From the NCBI RefSeq assembly GCF_002775205.1, contig NC_036447.1:21806501-21870500 (forward strand): a stretch of DNA of 64,000 nucleotides. The letters are read 5' to 3'. This stretch comes from Xiphophorus maculatus. Lineage: Eukaryota; Chordata; Actinopteri; Cyprinodontiformes; Poeciliidae. This document shows, piece after piece, positions 12,552 through 24,059 of the stretch. Position 1 is the stretch's first letter. Each line of letters starts with the position of its first letter. The notes beneath the pieces were generated by a model that saw only the letters and a list, made by a program, of their open reading frames with translations, did not search any database and was not told the origin of the DNA. Made by a program: the position numbers and the translations under genes.

Positions 12552-15500
12552 ATGGCGCCCAGCTCGAAATCTGAAAAGGACGATAGCAAACAGAAACCAC
12601 AAAGAAAACATAAAGACCATGTCGTAAAGCTTCTAGTACGTGGCAAGGCGAGTATATATAACACTGACCTAAAAATAGTAATCTTGTCAAGAGACGTAGA
12701 CAAACTAGTTGAGACCTCCCCGTTTTTGCAACCGACGAGGCTATTAGCCAGTTGCTAACTAGCTCAGCAGCTAACCAAGAAACAACTGGCTAGTGTCAGG
12801 TGGCTAATTAAGCTAATGCTACAAACAGTAAACCGTTGCCGTTTTCTGGTATTTTAACGTTTTCCCAAAATTTTGTGTTCGGTTGCACTTCCTAATGAGC
12901 GCAGACTTTTTTTTAGAATGAAGTTGACCGATGACAATAGGTCCGTAACAAGATAAACGAATTATCTTTTTCTTGCTATAATTCGTCAATGTCTGATACT
13001 GCTTGTCTACTTATGTCATCTCATTAAACCTTTTAAATAAATTGAACTCAATTATCAGGCCAGTTGTTTTTAACGATTTATTTTATTGTTGTGTAACTAC
13101 AGTACTCCGTCAATCCAAAATGCTAATAAACTTCAGACCTGAATATTTAAGAGTTCGTCCATGACTTTCATAAAATATGAAAAACATTGAAGGAGAATGA
13201 GTAGCTTCACCTTCCTAATTAAATGGGTTCTCTGATCACACCCCAAAATCTGGCTAATTTCAAGAGTTCTGTATAAAGACATTTTTCTTTTGTACGTTTT
13301 ATCTGTTAATTCTTTTCTGGCCCTTTTTACCACTGAGATATAGGCTGACTAATAATCACAACTTGATAGTGTTGATCTCCTGAAGCCTCGCTTTCTCTGA
13401 ACTCTGCAAACCTACTCCTAATATGTTTAAATTCAACAAGTATTCAAGTTTATGCAGCTTGAAGTCAGAAAATACTCTTAAAATTGAGTGGGAAAATTTC
13501 TAAGTTGCCTTATAATTGTGCAAACAGAGGTTATAATATTTATATTTAACTTTTTGAAATAATTGTTGAAATGAATAATTAAATTTATCAGGATTCAACT
13601 GTAGAAAACCGCCCTGTCACTGTTTTGTTGCTACCATTTATTTATTTTTTGTTCCACAGCTGTCAGGACAGTTTTCTCAGCGCCTGTTTAGGAAGCTGCC
13701 GCCTAGAGTTTGTGTCCCATTGAAGAACATTGTCAGCGAGGAGTTTCTCAGAGCGGGGTCTGTGTTGCTTCATATTTTAAAAAAAAATCTCCTCTACTCG
13801 CAAATAATCACTTAGCCACATTACCCAGTGGACTTCCAGCTAAACAACAGATAAGTGTTTAGATATTTCTGTAACAGAATAAATGCAGGAGTCATTGGAG
13901 ATTTCTCCAGCTGCAGGGAGCAGAAAAAACATTTTTTCCAGTAGAAGGGAGAAAAATTGGTTGGGAAATGTTTCCAGTTTGAAAAACATTGGCAGCTATT
14001 GTGTTGAAACTGAAGATGTGCTATCCATCACTCTGACTGAGCAGCCAGAATAATATCATCTTGTCATGTTAAACTCTACAAAAACTAAAAAAAGACAGGA
14101 AAGGATATTATTCTGATCACTAAACTGTTTCAAACTAATCCTAATCAAGTTTAAGTTTCAAATCAACATAATGAACAAATGTTACTGATATAACTTCTGT
14201 TATTGCTGCTTTATTTAATATTTGTTTGTTTTTCTGTTTTAAATCAAAGCAGTTTGACATTCTTATACATTTTCATATATTTTATTGTAAGTATAGTGCT
14301 GCTGCGATATATTTCCAGAAGGTTATCACACTGTTAGAATCTCATTTGGAAAAATGCCTATTTCAGTTTATAGTAACCTGCTTTTATTGGGGGACATTCA
14401 GGCCTTAAAGACACAATATAATATAACTAAAGACAAGTAAAATAGTTTGAATCTTTAGATTTTTAATCAGTACAATCTTCTTTTCATTCAACCTTAATTG
14501 ACAAATAATTGGATGAAAATGTAACTAATGCTTCATATTTTCACACCGTCAGATAAAACGAGTTTCAAAACCAATTGGAATGACAGAAACTGCACTACGT
14601 TTTAAAAATAGTTCATCATCACTGTGTCGGTGTGCAGCTTCTATACTGCACATGTATTCCAAACGTTTTGAACTGAGTCTCTCTGCAGCAGACAGCCGTA
14701 CCTCACTCACATCACTACGCTCACCAGGCTAAAGGTCACACTGTGTGGGAACAATTGTAGCGAAAGCTGTGAAAGAGAGTAGTGCTGAACGAGTAGATTT
14801 AGTACAACTGATATGATTATCACAATATTAAATGTAACACTGCGCTTGCAAGATTTTTAGCCTTAATACCAATGTTTTCTTTTTCTAAAGCGTGAAATTG
14901 GATTTCTACATGCTGTCCTGTATACAAATAAACACTAATAATTGTAGAAAAACCATAAATGTTCTCTAAAAATGTGCATTATAGCGTCGTTATAAGAAAG
15001 AAGTTGCCACACAAAAAAACCAGTAGATGCATGCAAAAATGCCAATGAAGATGTTTCCATTGATTATTGAGAATGACGAAAATAATTTTCTGTTAGCCGT
15101 TGTCGCTAAAGTGTTGCAGTTCAAACGGCGTTAAGTATTACTGTTTGGTTCCAGGCACATCTTCCTTGGCTTCACCAGATGCGGCCGCTACGTTCTGTCT
15201 TACACCAGCGACTGCGGAGAGGACGACGATTTCTCTTTTTACTCCTACCACCTCTACTGGTGGGAGTTCAACCTGCACAGTCGACTCAAACAGGTAAGTG
15301 GAAGGAAACCAAATCGTCCTTGCAGGTGTTTTGATTGGCAGACCTCTGTACGAGCATCTTCCCTGTTGTTCTCCTTAGGTCCATCATGTGCGACTGTTTG
15401 CAGGGGAGGAAATCTACAGCGACCTGTACCTCACCGTGTGTGAATGGCCAAACGACCACACCAAAATTGTCATCTTTGGTTTCAAGTAGGAAAATACTGC

Positions 15501-18500
15501 TGGCACACTTGATCTAAAATTCTGTCAGTGCCGATGTTTAGCTAAGAGGTTTTTCCTGCTCAGTACACGCAGCTCAAGTTCTGTGTTGATGAACCTGATG
15601 ATGAGTGATGAGAATAACCGGGATATCTACATCACCATTGCCTCCATGCCTCCGTCCCAGCCGTGCTCAAAGTGCTGTCCGCTTCCTTCAGCCACAACCA
15701 TACGAACAGGTGAACCTCCACGCACACACAGCTTGCTCCTGCTCTTGCCTCCTTCTCCCAGCCGCATTAATCCGTTTGTCTCCCGCAGGAAGTGGTGAGT
15801 GCCTTGAACACGGGTATGTGCTGAACAGCAGGTACCAGGTGGTGTACCCGTTTCCCACGTTTCAGCCAGCTTTCCAGCTGAAGAAGGACCAGGTCGTCTT
15901 GTTGAACACTAGCTACTCTCTGGTGGCCTGCGGCATCTCGCTCTGCCCTGGTGAGGCCAAAACACAACGACAACGATCTAAAAAGTTAGCACGGATGCAT
16001 GCGACACTTTCAGATTGCAATGCAAAAAAGAATTAAAGCAGTGTTTAACTTCACATCCACTTTAAAACTATGTTTGTGTTGTACAGGTATATAATTTCCC
16101 CTAAAAACCACTGAGGTGCTCTATCTTTATTAGGCTAAGCAGAAAGGGCTGAGCTTCTCACATGTTGTTAGAAATGTTTTTAGCTGCAGATTTATTATTT
16201 GATATGTTATTGCATTTTTGTATAAAATGTTTTCTTATTGGCAAAATGAATTATTTGTTTTCTTGCATCTTTTGATGTGTATTCAGTATTGTGTAAGAGA
16301 CACTGAAGTGGTCAAATGAAAGATCTGCAGAATGTGACCATTTTGTAATCCAGTTAATCGTCAGAATCATCAGTTACTAAAATAATCATTAGTTGCAGCC
16401 CTAATCTTTATCATGATTAGATATTGTCATCATTTGCCTTACATGTTGTTTTCCTGAAGTCGATCAATAAAATTTTATTTGTGTAGCACATTTCAGCAAC
16501 AAGGCATTTCAAAGTGCTTTACATAATAAAAACACAAAATCATGCAACGTAGAATCAACAATTGAAACATTACATTTAGTCCAGTGCCATCATTAAATTC
16601 TTAATCGATTATGTTTCGAAAGCAGCTCCAAACAGGTGGGTTTTTAGTCTAAGTGTTTCAGTCCACATACGTCACAGGTCAGGTTTTTTTCCCTAATCTG
16701 TGTTCACTTTCTTTTCAGAAAAACAAGACCAATCATCCCAGATCCTTTACACGAAGGGAGCTGCCCAGTCAACTCAAACCTCATCCTCTCTTTCCTCAAC
16801 ATCACCTGATTCTTCATCGTTACCCCAGGGATCTCCAGAAAGCCGACTTTTTCCCTGCAGGACCCCTCCGGTTCCCTCGTCGCCCAGCCAATCGCAAGCA
16901 GCCATGAGAGCCCGGGAGTTTGCAGCCGACCTTTTCCGGCGAGCCCAGGGAGGGTTTGGAGCAGCCAGAGAGACTGAGTGCCCCGGGGAGAGGAGAACAG
17001 CTGACGGTGACGACAAGGAGGCACCGCAAAAAGCGGCGGATAAAGGGATTAACACAGGCCCCTCAAGAGCGGAGGAGGATTGTAAAGACAGGAGAGCAGA
17101 GGACAGACGGACTAGCTCACAGCAAGCATCTACGTCATGCGGAAGCCCTCGTCTCGCCGCGTCTTCCGCCTCTCCTCCATCGTCACTTCCATCAACCTCA
17201 GCGCCGTCCTCAAGCCAGCAGCCGAGCCCCAACGAACCCGGATACGTCAACTACTCTCGTCTCCATTACCGCCTCCAACAGCAGGGGGCAGCAGAGCAGA
17301 GTTCAGGAGAATCTGGGGGTGAGAGTTTCAGTGTCTCAGGGTTCCTTCCACACTTTCCTTAGTAAACTAATAGTTTGTTTTTCCAGGCTATGAGGACGAT
17401 AAAGTCCAGCTGCCCTTCACTGTTACCGATCTAAAAGGAAGAAACCTGCAGCTGGTCACTGGGCCGCATAATGGACAGGTGTGTGTAACATTGTTATGTT
17501 AGAGAATACGTCCGTCAGACCCGACCTTAACTGGTGATAAAATAATTGCTTGACATGACGTTTGCAATCTCATACTGACATGCTTCTATGTTAGTCATAA
17601 TGTTGTGGGGTTTTCATTGTGTGTTGTCCTCCATTAATTGAATATATGGTCGTAGTAACGGAACAAACCATTCAATTTCCCATTTAGCCAGTTTCGAGCT
17701 GCCTTTGTGTTTCTGTGGCAGAGTGTTTGTGTAGAACAGCTGACTCTGGATTTCGAGTATCTCATCAATGAGGTGATCAGGAACGACGCTGCCTGGGCTC
17801 CTCTGTTCTGCTCCTTCAGCGATTATGACGTCGTGATACTAGAGGTAAATACACACCCACCCACTCACCCACCCAGTCACGAGTCACATAGTTAAAACCT
17901 GTAAGGAATATCTACAGAATTTGGAAATATGCAGGTAAAACAAGAGTTTGTTTTTTTATTATCAAGAAAATAGTAGGTCGAAGCTTCCATAGAGGAAGGG
18001 GAAAAAAGCAAAAACTTTTCATTCAGCGGCTCCCAGAAATCTTCAGACCGCTGTTAAAATATCAGCATTTTTTTCCAACTAAACTGTAGATACGGAAATA
18101 GAATCTGTTTTTGCTACAAACCAATTGCAGAGAAATATATTTGTTCACTTATCACAAAGCATACTGTTTATGCAGAATCACCATTTTTGCAAATTGCATG
18201 CTTTCTATTCTACGATCCTGGTTTATGCAACATAGGACAAGAAAGATGTTAATAGCAGGAACAGTACAAAAACTGCACATTATTAAAAAATATATATATT
18301 AAAAAGACAGTAAAGAAACCAGTCAGGGAGGCAACAAGAGCCAAGCAGCAACACCAAAGAAGTGGCAGGAATTTCCCACAGGGCTGCTTTTGTCAACATG
18401 AAGCCAAAAATATTACAAGACGTGGGACGATTACGGAGTGCTGAAACCGAAAGCTGTTGGATCTGTCATTTCAGCACAACTATTTCAACTTTTGAGAGGC

Positions 18501-19838
18501 ATTGTGTATCTGTACCAATTTTTCAAAACTGATATTTTGAATATGAAATCTGGATACTTAAATTTGGACAAATTGTGAAGTTAGATGATTTCCTCAAAAC
18601 GTAAAACATTAACGATTAGCCCTATTTCGGTTTTCTTTACTCTTCCAGTCATTATAAAGTTTTGGCAAAGATAAAAGAAAGGATAGATGCTACTATAGTT
18701 AATCTGGATTTTATATATTGTTTCTAACACTTTTAGAAAACTTTGTTTTTGTGTGAACCTCTATACCTTGATGCTGCTGTTATACCCAAATCGGTCCTTT
18801 GCTGGACAATGAAGTCTGTTTCTATTCTATTCTAAAGTACCTCTTGTTGGTGGGCTGTACAGCAGGAATCCTCTAGAGTCTAATTTATTTAACGTGATGA
18901 TAAATGAAAAATGTCAGATAAATACATAAAGAGGGCTTGATGCTCCCCAGGTTTGCCCAGAGACCAACATTGTGATGATCAACATTGGTCTGCTGCTGTT
19001 GGCCTTCCCTGTCTCAGACGAGGAGCACTGCAGGTACTCCTTCTCTTCCTCTTCCTCCTAATTCTACTCTTTAGCTTTTTAGCTCAGCGTTTCTCTCTCT
19101 TCTTATTTTGTGTTTTTCAGGCCAAACACATACCATTCCAACCTACAGGTCAGTTGGGACCTTAACACAGGTGTGTGTCGCACTGTGGGTGTGGGTGACT
19201 TAACGGAGGTTAGGGGGCAGACTAGGTGAGCGCACACACACACACACACACACAGATCTGGCTGTTTCTTGAAAAGCTGAGTGTAAGGGTCATTCCTCTC
19301 TGTCCCTGGTAGTGGGAGTGTGTGGAGTTCCTACAGAAAGTCGTGTGTGAACACCGTGATGAAGTGGTTGGTTCCTGAGAACAGCTCCCGCTACATCAAC
19401 CGCATGACCAACGAAGCTCTGCACAAAGGTGAACGTAGTGTTACACACACACATCTGTGTCATGTCATCAGTCTTGTCAAATGAACTGGGATGAACATAA
19501 AAATAATGTTGGGCGATTTTATCGATTAATCTAAATTTTGCTTTTTGGAAGATGTGGATTTTTTTTTTTCTCACCAATCCTGTCTTTGGGGTTTCCATAG
19601 TTCTGAGTGATGTCTGAGCCGCCATCTTGCTTGACAACCGTGTTTTAAATTTGAGTAAAAATCTATTAAATTTTGTGTGCGAATCCCCGCCCTAATTTTA
19701 AATAGTAACTGTGGGGAAAAAAAACAAAAAAACATTGTTCCTACAAAATGTTCTAACGTCTTGATCAACTTGTCTCGCTCAGGCTCATCTCTGCAAGTGT
19801 TGGCAGACAGTGACCGATGCACCTGGATTGTATTATGA
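12552..19838 (+). CDS. dcaf15: DDB1- and CUL4-associated factor 15
   Basis: Substrate receptor of the CRL4 (CUL4-DDB1-RBX1) ubiquitin ligase; in human cells it is the target of aryl-sulfonamide molecular glues such as indisulam. Thirteen exons: 12552-12647, 13660-13757, 15155-15293, 15379-15485, 15564-15709, 15789-15950, 16719-17318, 17387-17478, 17722-17844, 18951-19033, 19121-19225, 19313-19428, 19783-19838; 640 aa against about 600 in human. The N-terminus MAPSSKSE, the [19 protein letters not shown] block, [19 protein letters not shown] and the C-terminus TWIVL match the human protein closely. Exon 7 (residues about 250-449) is a Ser/Pro-rich, probably disordered insert and accounts for the extra length. 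Exon 1 requires a GC splice donor (AAG|gcgagt), because only this keeps the reading frame and length. The gene faces the rfx1 3' end. Confidence 0.95.
12648..12649 (+). other. dcaf15: Non-canonical GC splice donor, dcaf15 intron 1
   Basis: Exon 1 reads ...VVKLLVRGK and ends AAG|gcgagt, joining exon 2 (LSGQFSQRL) in phase 0. The human protein aligns without a gap across this junction. The nearest GT donor (cta|gtacgt, 12636) would drop four residues. Confidence 0.7.
16330..16412 (-). mobile_element. End fragment of a GGGCTGCAACTAA-type MITE
   Basis: The minus strand begins 'agggctgcaactaatgattattttag', the terminal sequence of the family seen at 4316. It is a partial copy in dcaf15 intron 6, next to a LINE 3' end at 16459. 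Confidence 0.55.
16459..16655 (-). mobile_element. Rex1/L2-type LINE 3' end in dcaf15 intron 6
   Basis: It shares 'gtagcacatttcagcaacaa' and 'tttcaaagtgctttaca' with the copy at 2849 and ends at 'aaacaggtgggtttttagtc'. The 3' end of the LINE is at the low coordinate. About 200 bp, 5'-truncated. Confidence 0.75.
19233..19254. repeat. (CA)n microsatellite in dcaf15 intron 11
   Basis: A run of 11 CA units, just upstream of dcaf15 exon 12. Confidence 0.9.
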
Positions 19839-20384
19839 AGGGAAATTTGGAAGAAACAAGAGTTACAGAAACCAAATCACACATTCACCCATGAAGACGG
19901 GTTCTCTCTTCAGCGAAGAGCTCACGTCACAGCAGCACTCTCCACTGTAGAGGTTTTAAGTTTAAAAGTCTAATTAAAACTAACCAAACAAAGGCTTGTC
20001 TGCTGCAGATTTGTTTTGTTTATAGATTTGTAGTTGTTTTGTAAATCTTTACTGTAATATTGCAGCCACCGAAACCAGGAGCTGAACAGAACAAAGATGT
20101 CTTTTGTACTTTGTTTGGGTTTTTTTTTTTGTTTTTTTTTACACAGGAAGGTATGCTGTTTTAAACCAGAACCAGCTCTGTACTGTTTTCATATTCCTGT
20201 CATTATCATCTCCCAACTGGATTAGAAATGACTGACTGACTGGAAATATTTTTGTTAAATTAAAATATCTGAATTTAAATGTTATTTCGAGTCTTTTGTG
20301 TTCACAACCTGACAGATTTCAACAGTGGCTTCATGTTACAAGATTGTATTTTAAGAGAGCAGTGTTATTGCTAATGCTGTCATT

Positions 20385-20645
20385 TTCTAGCACAATTAAG
20401 TAACTTGTTGTGTTGATTTATTATAAAAATGCCATAAATGTCAAGAAGAAAAAATTTGACTTTGCAATTTAGCTCCTTGAAATTGGCCTCTGTCTCTTTA
20501 AGAAACTCCTGTTCTTTCTGACAGGAAAGATACATCATCACAACGGAATGGTTACCATGACGACATCTTGACAGATTCAAGGCTTTGCCAAACATGCATG
20601 AAAGAATCATGGCAACCATTCATGTTTTTGATGAGAAAATAACAC
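20385..20645 (+). repeat. Interspersed repeat, 'cctctgtctctttaagaa' family
   Basis: The core 'ttgaaattggcctctgtct' followed by 'ctttaagaa', and preceding 'tagcacaattaagtaa', recur at 29130-29545 (+) and, inverted, at 55905-56140. A 'catcatcacaac' block follows in all. The family is not identified. It lies just after the dcaf15 3' UTR, which probably ends near the ATTAAA at about 20258. Confidence 0.65.
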
Positions 20646-21316
20646 AATATGAAGTTCAAAGAGTTGATTTTACATAATGCAACCCCATTAAAACTTCTTC
20701 CACAGACATTGACATTAATTCCATACATTTGTTTGTGGAGATAAAGATAAAAGGTAAAACATAGCTCACCCTTAATACTTTCTTTACCCACTGATCAGCT
20801 TTGGTTTCAACACTCTGTCTTAAATTCATACCAGCCACCAATTATAGTTGATCTGATTTACCTAAAATAAAGTTAATGTTTCTGCCGTTTTTTACATCCA
20901 CATTTGCCTTCGTTAGTTGACGCTGCAGTTTGTAGAGAATGGAGGATGCAAAATTCAGTCTGACTACTTTCTTTTTGTAATATTAGTGTTTTTTTTCTGT
21001 TTGTTTTTGTTTTTGCTGTTTTTAATGGGGCCAGTTGTACACTTAATGATCAACCGTGGCTGAAAGTTTAATGCTCTTTACACACTTGCTGAATAAGTGG
21101 TCAAATAGTTATCAGCTAAGTTGATCTGAAAAGTGTGGCCACGTGGCCTACAGTATGTTGTGCAAGTAGACAACATGCTTAGATGTTGTCTATTTCTGAG
21201 TCAGCTTGTTTTCACATTTAATATACACATTAAATGTTGTTTTTTTTCTTCGCTGTGTCTAATAGTTACTATTATGACAAATACTTTGGACTTTTATTTT
21301 CTGTTTTCGTGTGACT

Positions 21317-21331
21317 GCCCCTAGAGGGCGT
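21317..21331 (+). promoter_or_regulatory. CTCF-like motif between dcaf15 and rfx1
   Basis: The word CCCCTAGAGGGCGT in this stretch matches the CTCF core at 12 of 14 positions. It lies between the convergent ends of dcaf15 and rfx1. Confidence 0.25.
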
Positions 21332-21339
21332 TGTAAATC

Positions 21340-22600
21340 AGAAATGATACATAAGTCTAGTGTGGCTTGTAGACTTTCGTGCTGCGCTTCTTTAAAAATA
21401 GTTTAAACTTTTGCTTCGAAGGTTAGCCTAAGTATTCAACATGCTAAAGTGACAGAATCTTTATCATTGCAGACAGAGCCCCTGCATATCGTCTCATCGT
21501 ATTAATAAGTGTAGATACTATAGTGTAGCTGCTACATTTGTGTAGGACCTTTATAATTCTTGCTGTGGCATCTTTAAGCATCTGGAAGCGGCTTGGTTTA
21601 GCTGGAGATTAAATTACGTTTGCCAAAGTATCTGATAGATGGAAGGGTGAGGCTGGAGTTAATTTACTTAAAAATAAGATATGTAACATTATGTCGGAGT
21701 TAAAATTGATACGTTTAATTGAAAAAATTGAATTTGAACTTAATTTGTATTGCAAAAAAATAACATACTACTGAAAACTTAAAAGGCCTGACTTGGCATC
21801 TTGATCAGATGAGAAAGACGTGTATAGGTGAGGAACAAAGACGGGACAAAACTCAGGCGTGGAGAGGAATCACATCTCTTTAGTTGAAGGGACGAAGCTA
21901 CAAACGTCGATCACAGATTTAAGTACAAAGAGCTCCAGTATAACATCAAGAGGGCAAAATTTAGAAAAAAGGTTCCCCAATACAAGCAAGGAACGAATTC
22001 ACAAACTTTGACATCAAAAGGTTAATTTATACTTTTCAAGTCAGATATTTCTGTCATGTACATTTAAACAGAACATACCATATTGTTTTTTCTTTTCATT
22101 TGCAAAGATCTTTGGTGGGATCTCGGTGAAGACATGGTCCTGAGAGACATCCCACAGCTAGAATTTTTAGTTTCACACTTGGAACATAAAAGTCATTTTT
22201 GCTCATGCAACACAAGAAGCTGCAGGATGTGAGCATTATGTTCTTTGGAGGAGGGGAGTTCACACAGAGCCACCACATTCACATGCTGAGACTGTTATCA
22301 CAGAGGAAACGCACGCCATGTTTTCACTCCGGATGATGGACGTTAGAACAACATCTTAAGGCAATAATGGTAAGACGACATAAAAAATAGAGCAGATATA
22401 GATATTTAACCGTTTTCACAAAAGATACACAATAAAATTCATCCACAGTATGCCATTTCATAAAATAAACATCAACTTTCTTCTCTACAAAAACCTCTTG
22501 AGACAGCTGCAGCTGGTACAACGCAACGGGAATGCTCCTCAAGAGCCGGGATGGGCTTTGGCCTGGCCATGTGACCCGCTGAAAAGGGGCACAGCGTTGT
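21340..22600. other. Intergenic stretch without a recognised gene
   Basis: No exon-like open frame or known RNA gene was seen here. It may hold the far end of a longer rfx1 3' UTR, because the minus strand at 22080-22600 is less A/T-rich than its flanks, but nothing settles this. Confidence 0.4.
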
Positions 22601-22605
22601 AGAAA

Positions 22606-22607
<2 letters not shown>

Positions 22608-22652
<45 letters not shown>
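22608..22652. repeat. (GT)n microsatellite
   Basis: 45 bases of uninterrupted GT between dcaf15 and rfx1. On the minus strand it reads (CA)n. Confidence 0.95.
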
Positions 22653-22654
<2 letters not shown>

Positions 22655-22751
22655 GGGGTTGCAGGTAAACCGAAAGATAGGTGAAAGGGAGAAAAGAAAG
22701 AAAGACCATCACCTAGCAGGAGTGCCACCATCTTTTTTTCTTTCGATAAAT

Positions 22752-23308
22752 ATACAACATGTTGCAAAATTATTCATACCTTTTTTTTTTTTACATTAGA
22801 ACCAAAAACTTACGTTTTTTTAATTGGGATTTTATGTGACAGATCACTTGGAAGTAGTGAGCAACTATAAAGTGGATGGAAAATATTAGTTATATTTTAT
22901 CTTTATAATAAATATTCTGGACAGATTTTCAGTTTTCCACAAGCAAAGTAGGGGGACACATGCTGTGGGAATACTTTTGTTCAGCGGGAAAAGGGAAGAA
23001 GGAAAATTTATTTTTATTTTTAAAACTTGCAGGGAATAAATTCAATATCTAGATGTGGAAAGGTGGTAGAAACATATAGCAAAGAGACATGAAGCTGAAA
23101 CTGAGTTGAAAGATGATTCATGCAAATACCTGATTGACTGCAAAACAAAAACAAAACCACATATTTTTTCCTTCCACTTAACAGTCATAAAGTGCTTCCT
23201 GGTGATCTACTCCATCAAAATTCCAATAAAATCTGCTTTGAGGTGCGATTTTAAACAAAGAAGTGAAAAAGTTCAAAGGGTGTGAATACTTTTGACAGGC
23301 ACACTAGT
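22752..23308. mobile_element. Degenerate Tc1-like inverted-repeat element
   Basis: The left end 'ttgcaaaattattcatacc', followed by 'attgggattttatgtgacag', and the right end 'gggtgtgaatacttttgaca' are inverted counterparts of the terminal sequence of a common fish Tc1/mariner-type non-autonomous element. The interior is non-coding. A partial relative is at 63634 and a larger one at 54829. Confidence 0.7.
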
Positions 23309-23362
23309 TACTAATTGTACTAAAGTTCATGACAACACCAAGACCACTTCACAGGACATTCA

Positions 23363-23368
23363 TTTATT
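23363..23368 (-). terminator. rfx1: Candidate rfx1 poly(A) signal
   Basis: AATAAA on the minus strand about 690 bases after the rfx1 stop codon, directly before the Tc1-like element. Other minus-strand candidates exist further on, so this is the likeliest proximal site only. Confidence 0.4.
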
Positions 23369-24059
23369 AATCCACAATGCAGAATAGAATATATGTGTGT
23401 TTATATAGATCACAAACTTTTTGTTTGTTGTTTTTTTTGAGATTAGAAATCTCTTAAAGGCACAGATCATCAGTTAGGTGGCCGAATCAAAAACAAACTC
23501 CAAAAAAAAAAAAAAAAAAAAGCCAACCTCACCTAAAACTGTTCAGACATAATTCATGCTGCTGTATCATTCCAGATGCTACTCTTAGATGTACGTTTCT
23601 CACAGAGACATTAATTAAAGTCCTGCACCCCCATCCCCCTCGCACCCCACTGCATAGTCATTTCATTAAAGGCAAGCAATGCGTTTGAGTTAAAGAAGTA
23701 CTGCTGAAGGAGACGGGACGATTCTCATCGCTCCACAGCACTCAGGTCAGTGGTTAAGGCAGGACAGGAGGGAAGTCAAGAGTGTATTGTACTGACGGGT
23801 CAGGCTTTATGGGCGTGGGCACTGGGCAGACGGGGAAGGCACAGGGAGCAAGGGGAGAAGGGAAGGAGAAGGTCGAGTGAAGGCAAAGAGGTCAACGACA
23901 GCAACACAAAAGTACAGAAAGAGAGAGAAAAAAAAAATCAGAGATGGGCTCTTCCACATTCCCAGGTTTCACAAACAGACAAGCAGACATGATGCAGACC
24001 GCCGTGGTTTCAGGACAGGATGGCATGATCTGAAACGTAAAAGTGAGCGCGCGTTTAAC

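Noticed and set aside
12636-12637. GT donor (cta|gtacgt) as the end of dcaf15 exon 1
   Set aside because: It would remove VRGK, which aligns with human residues across the junction; the GC donor 12 bases on fits better. It may still be used as a minor form.
16774-17250. 158-codon open frame on the minus strand
   Set aside because: It lies wholly antisense to dcaf15 exon 7, whose plus-strand frame matches the human protein; long antisense frames are expected in Ser/Pro-rich, GC-rich exons.
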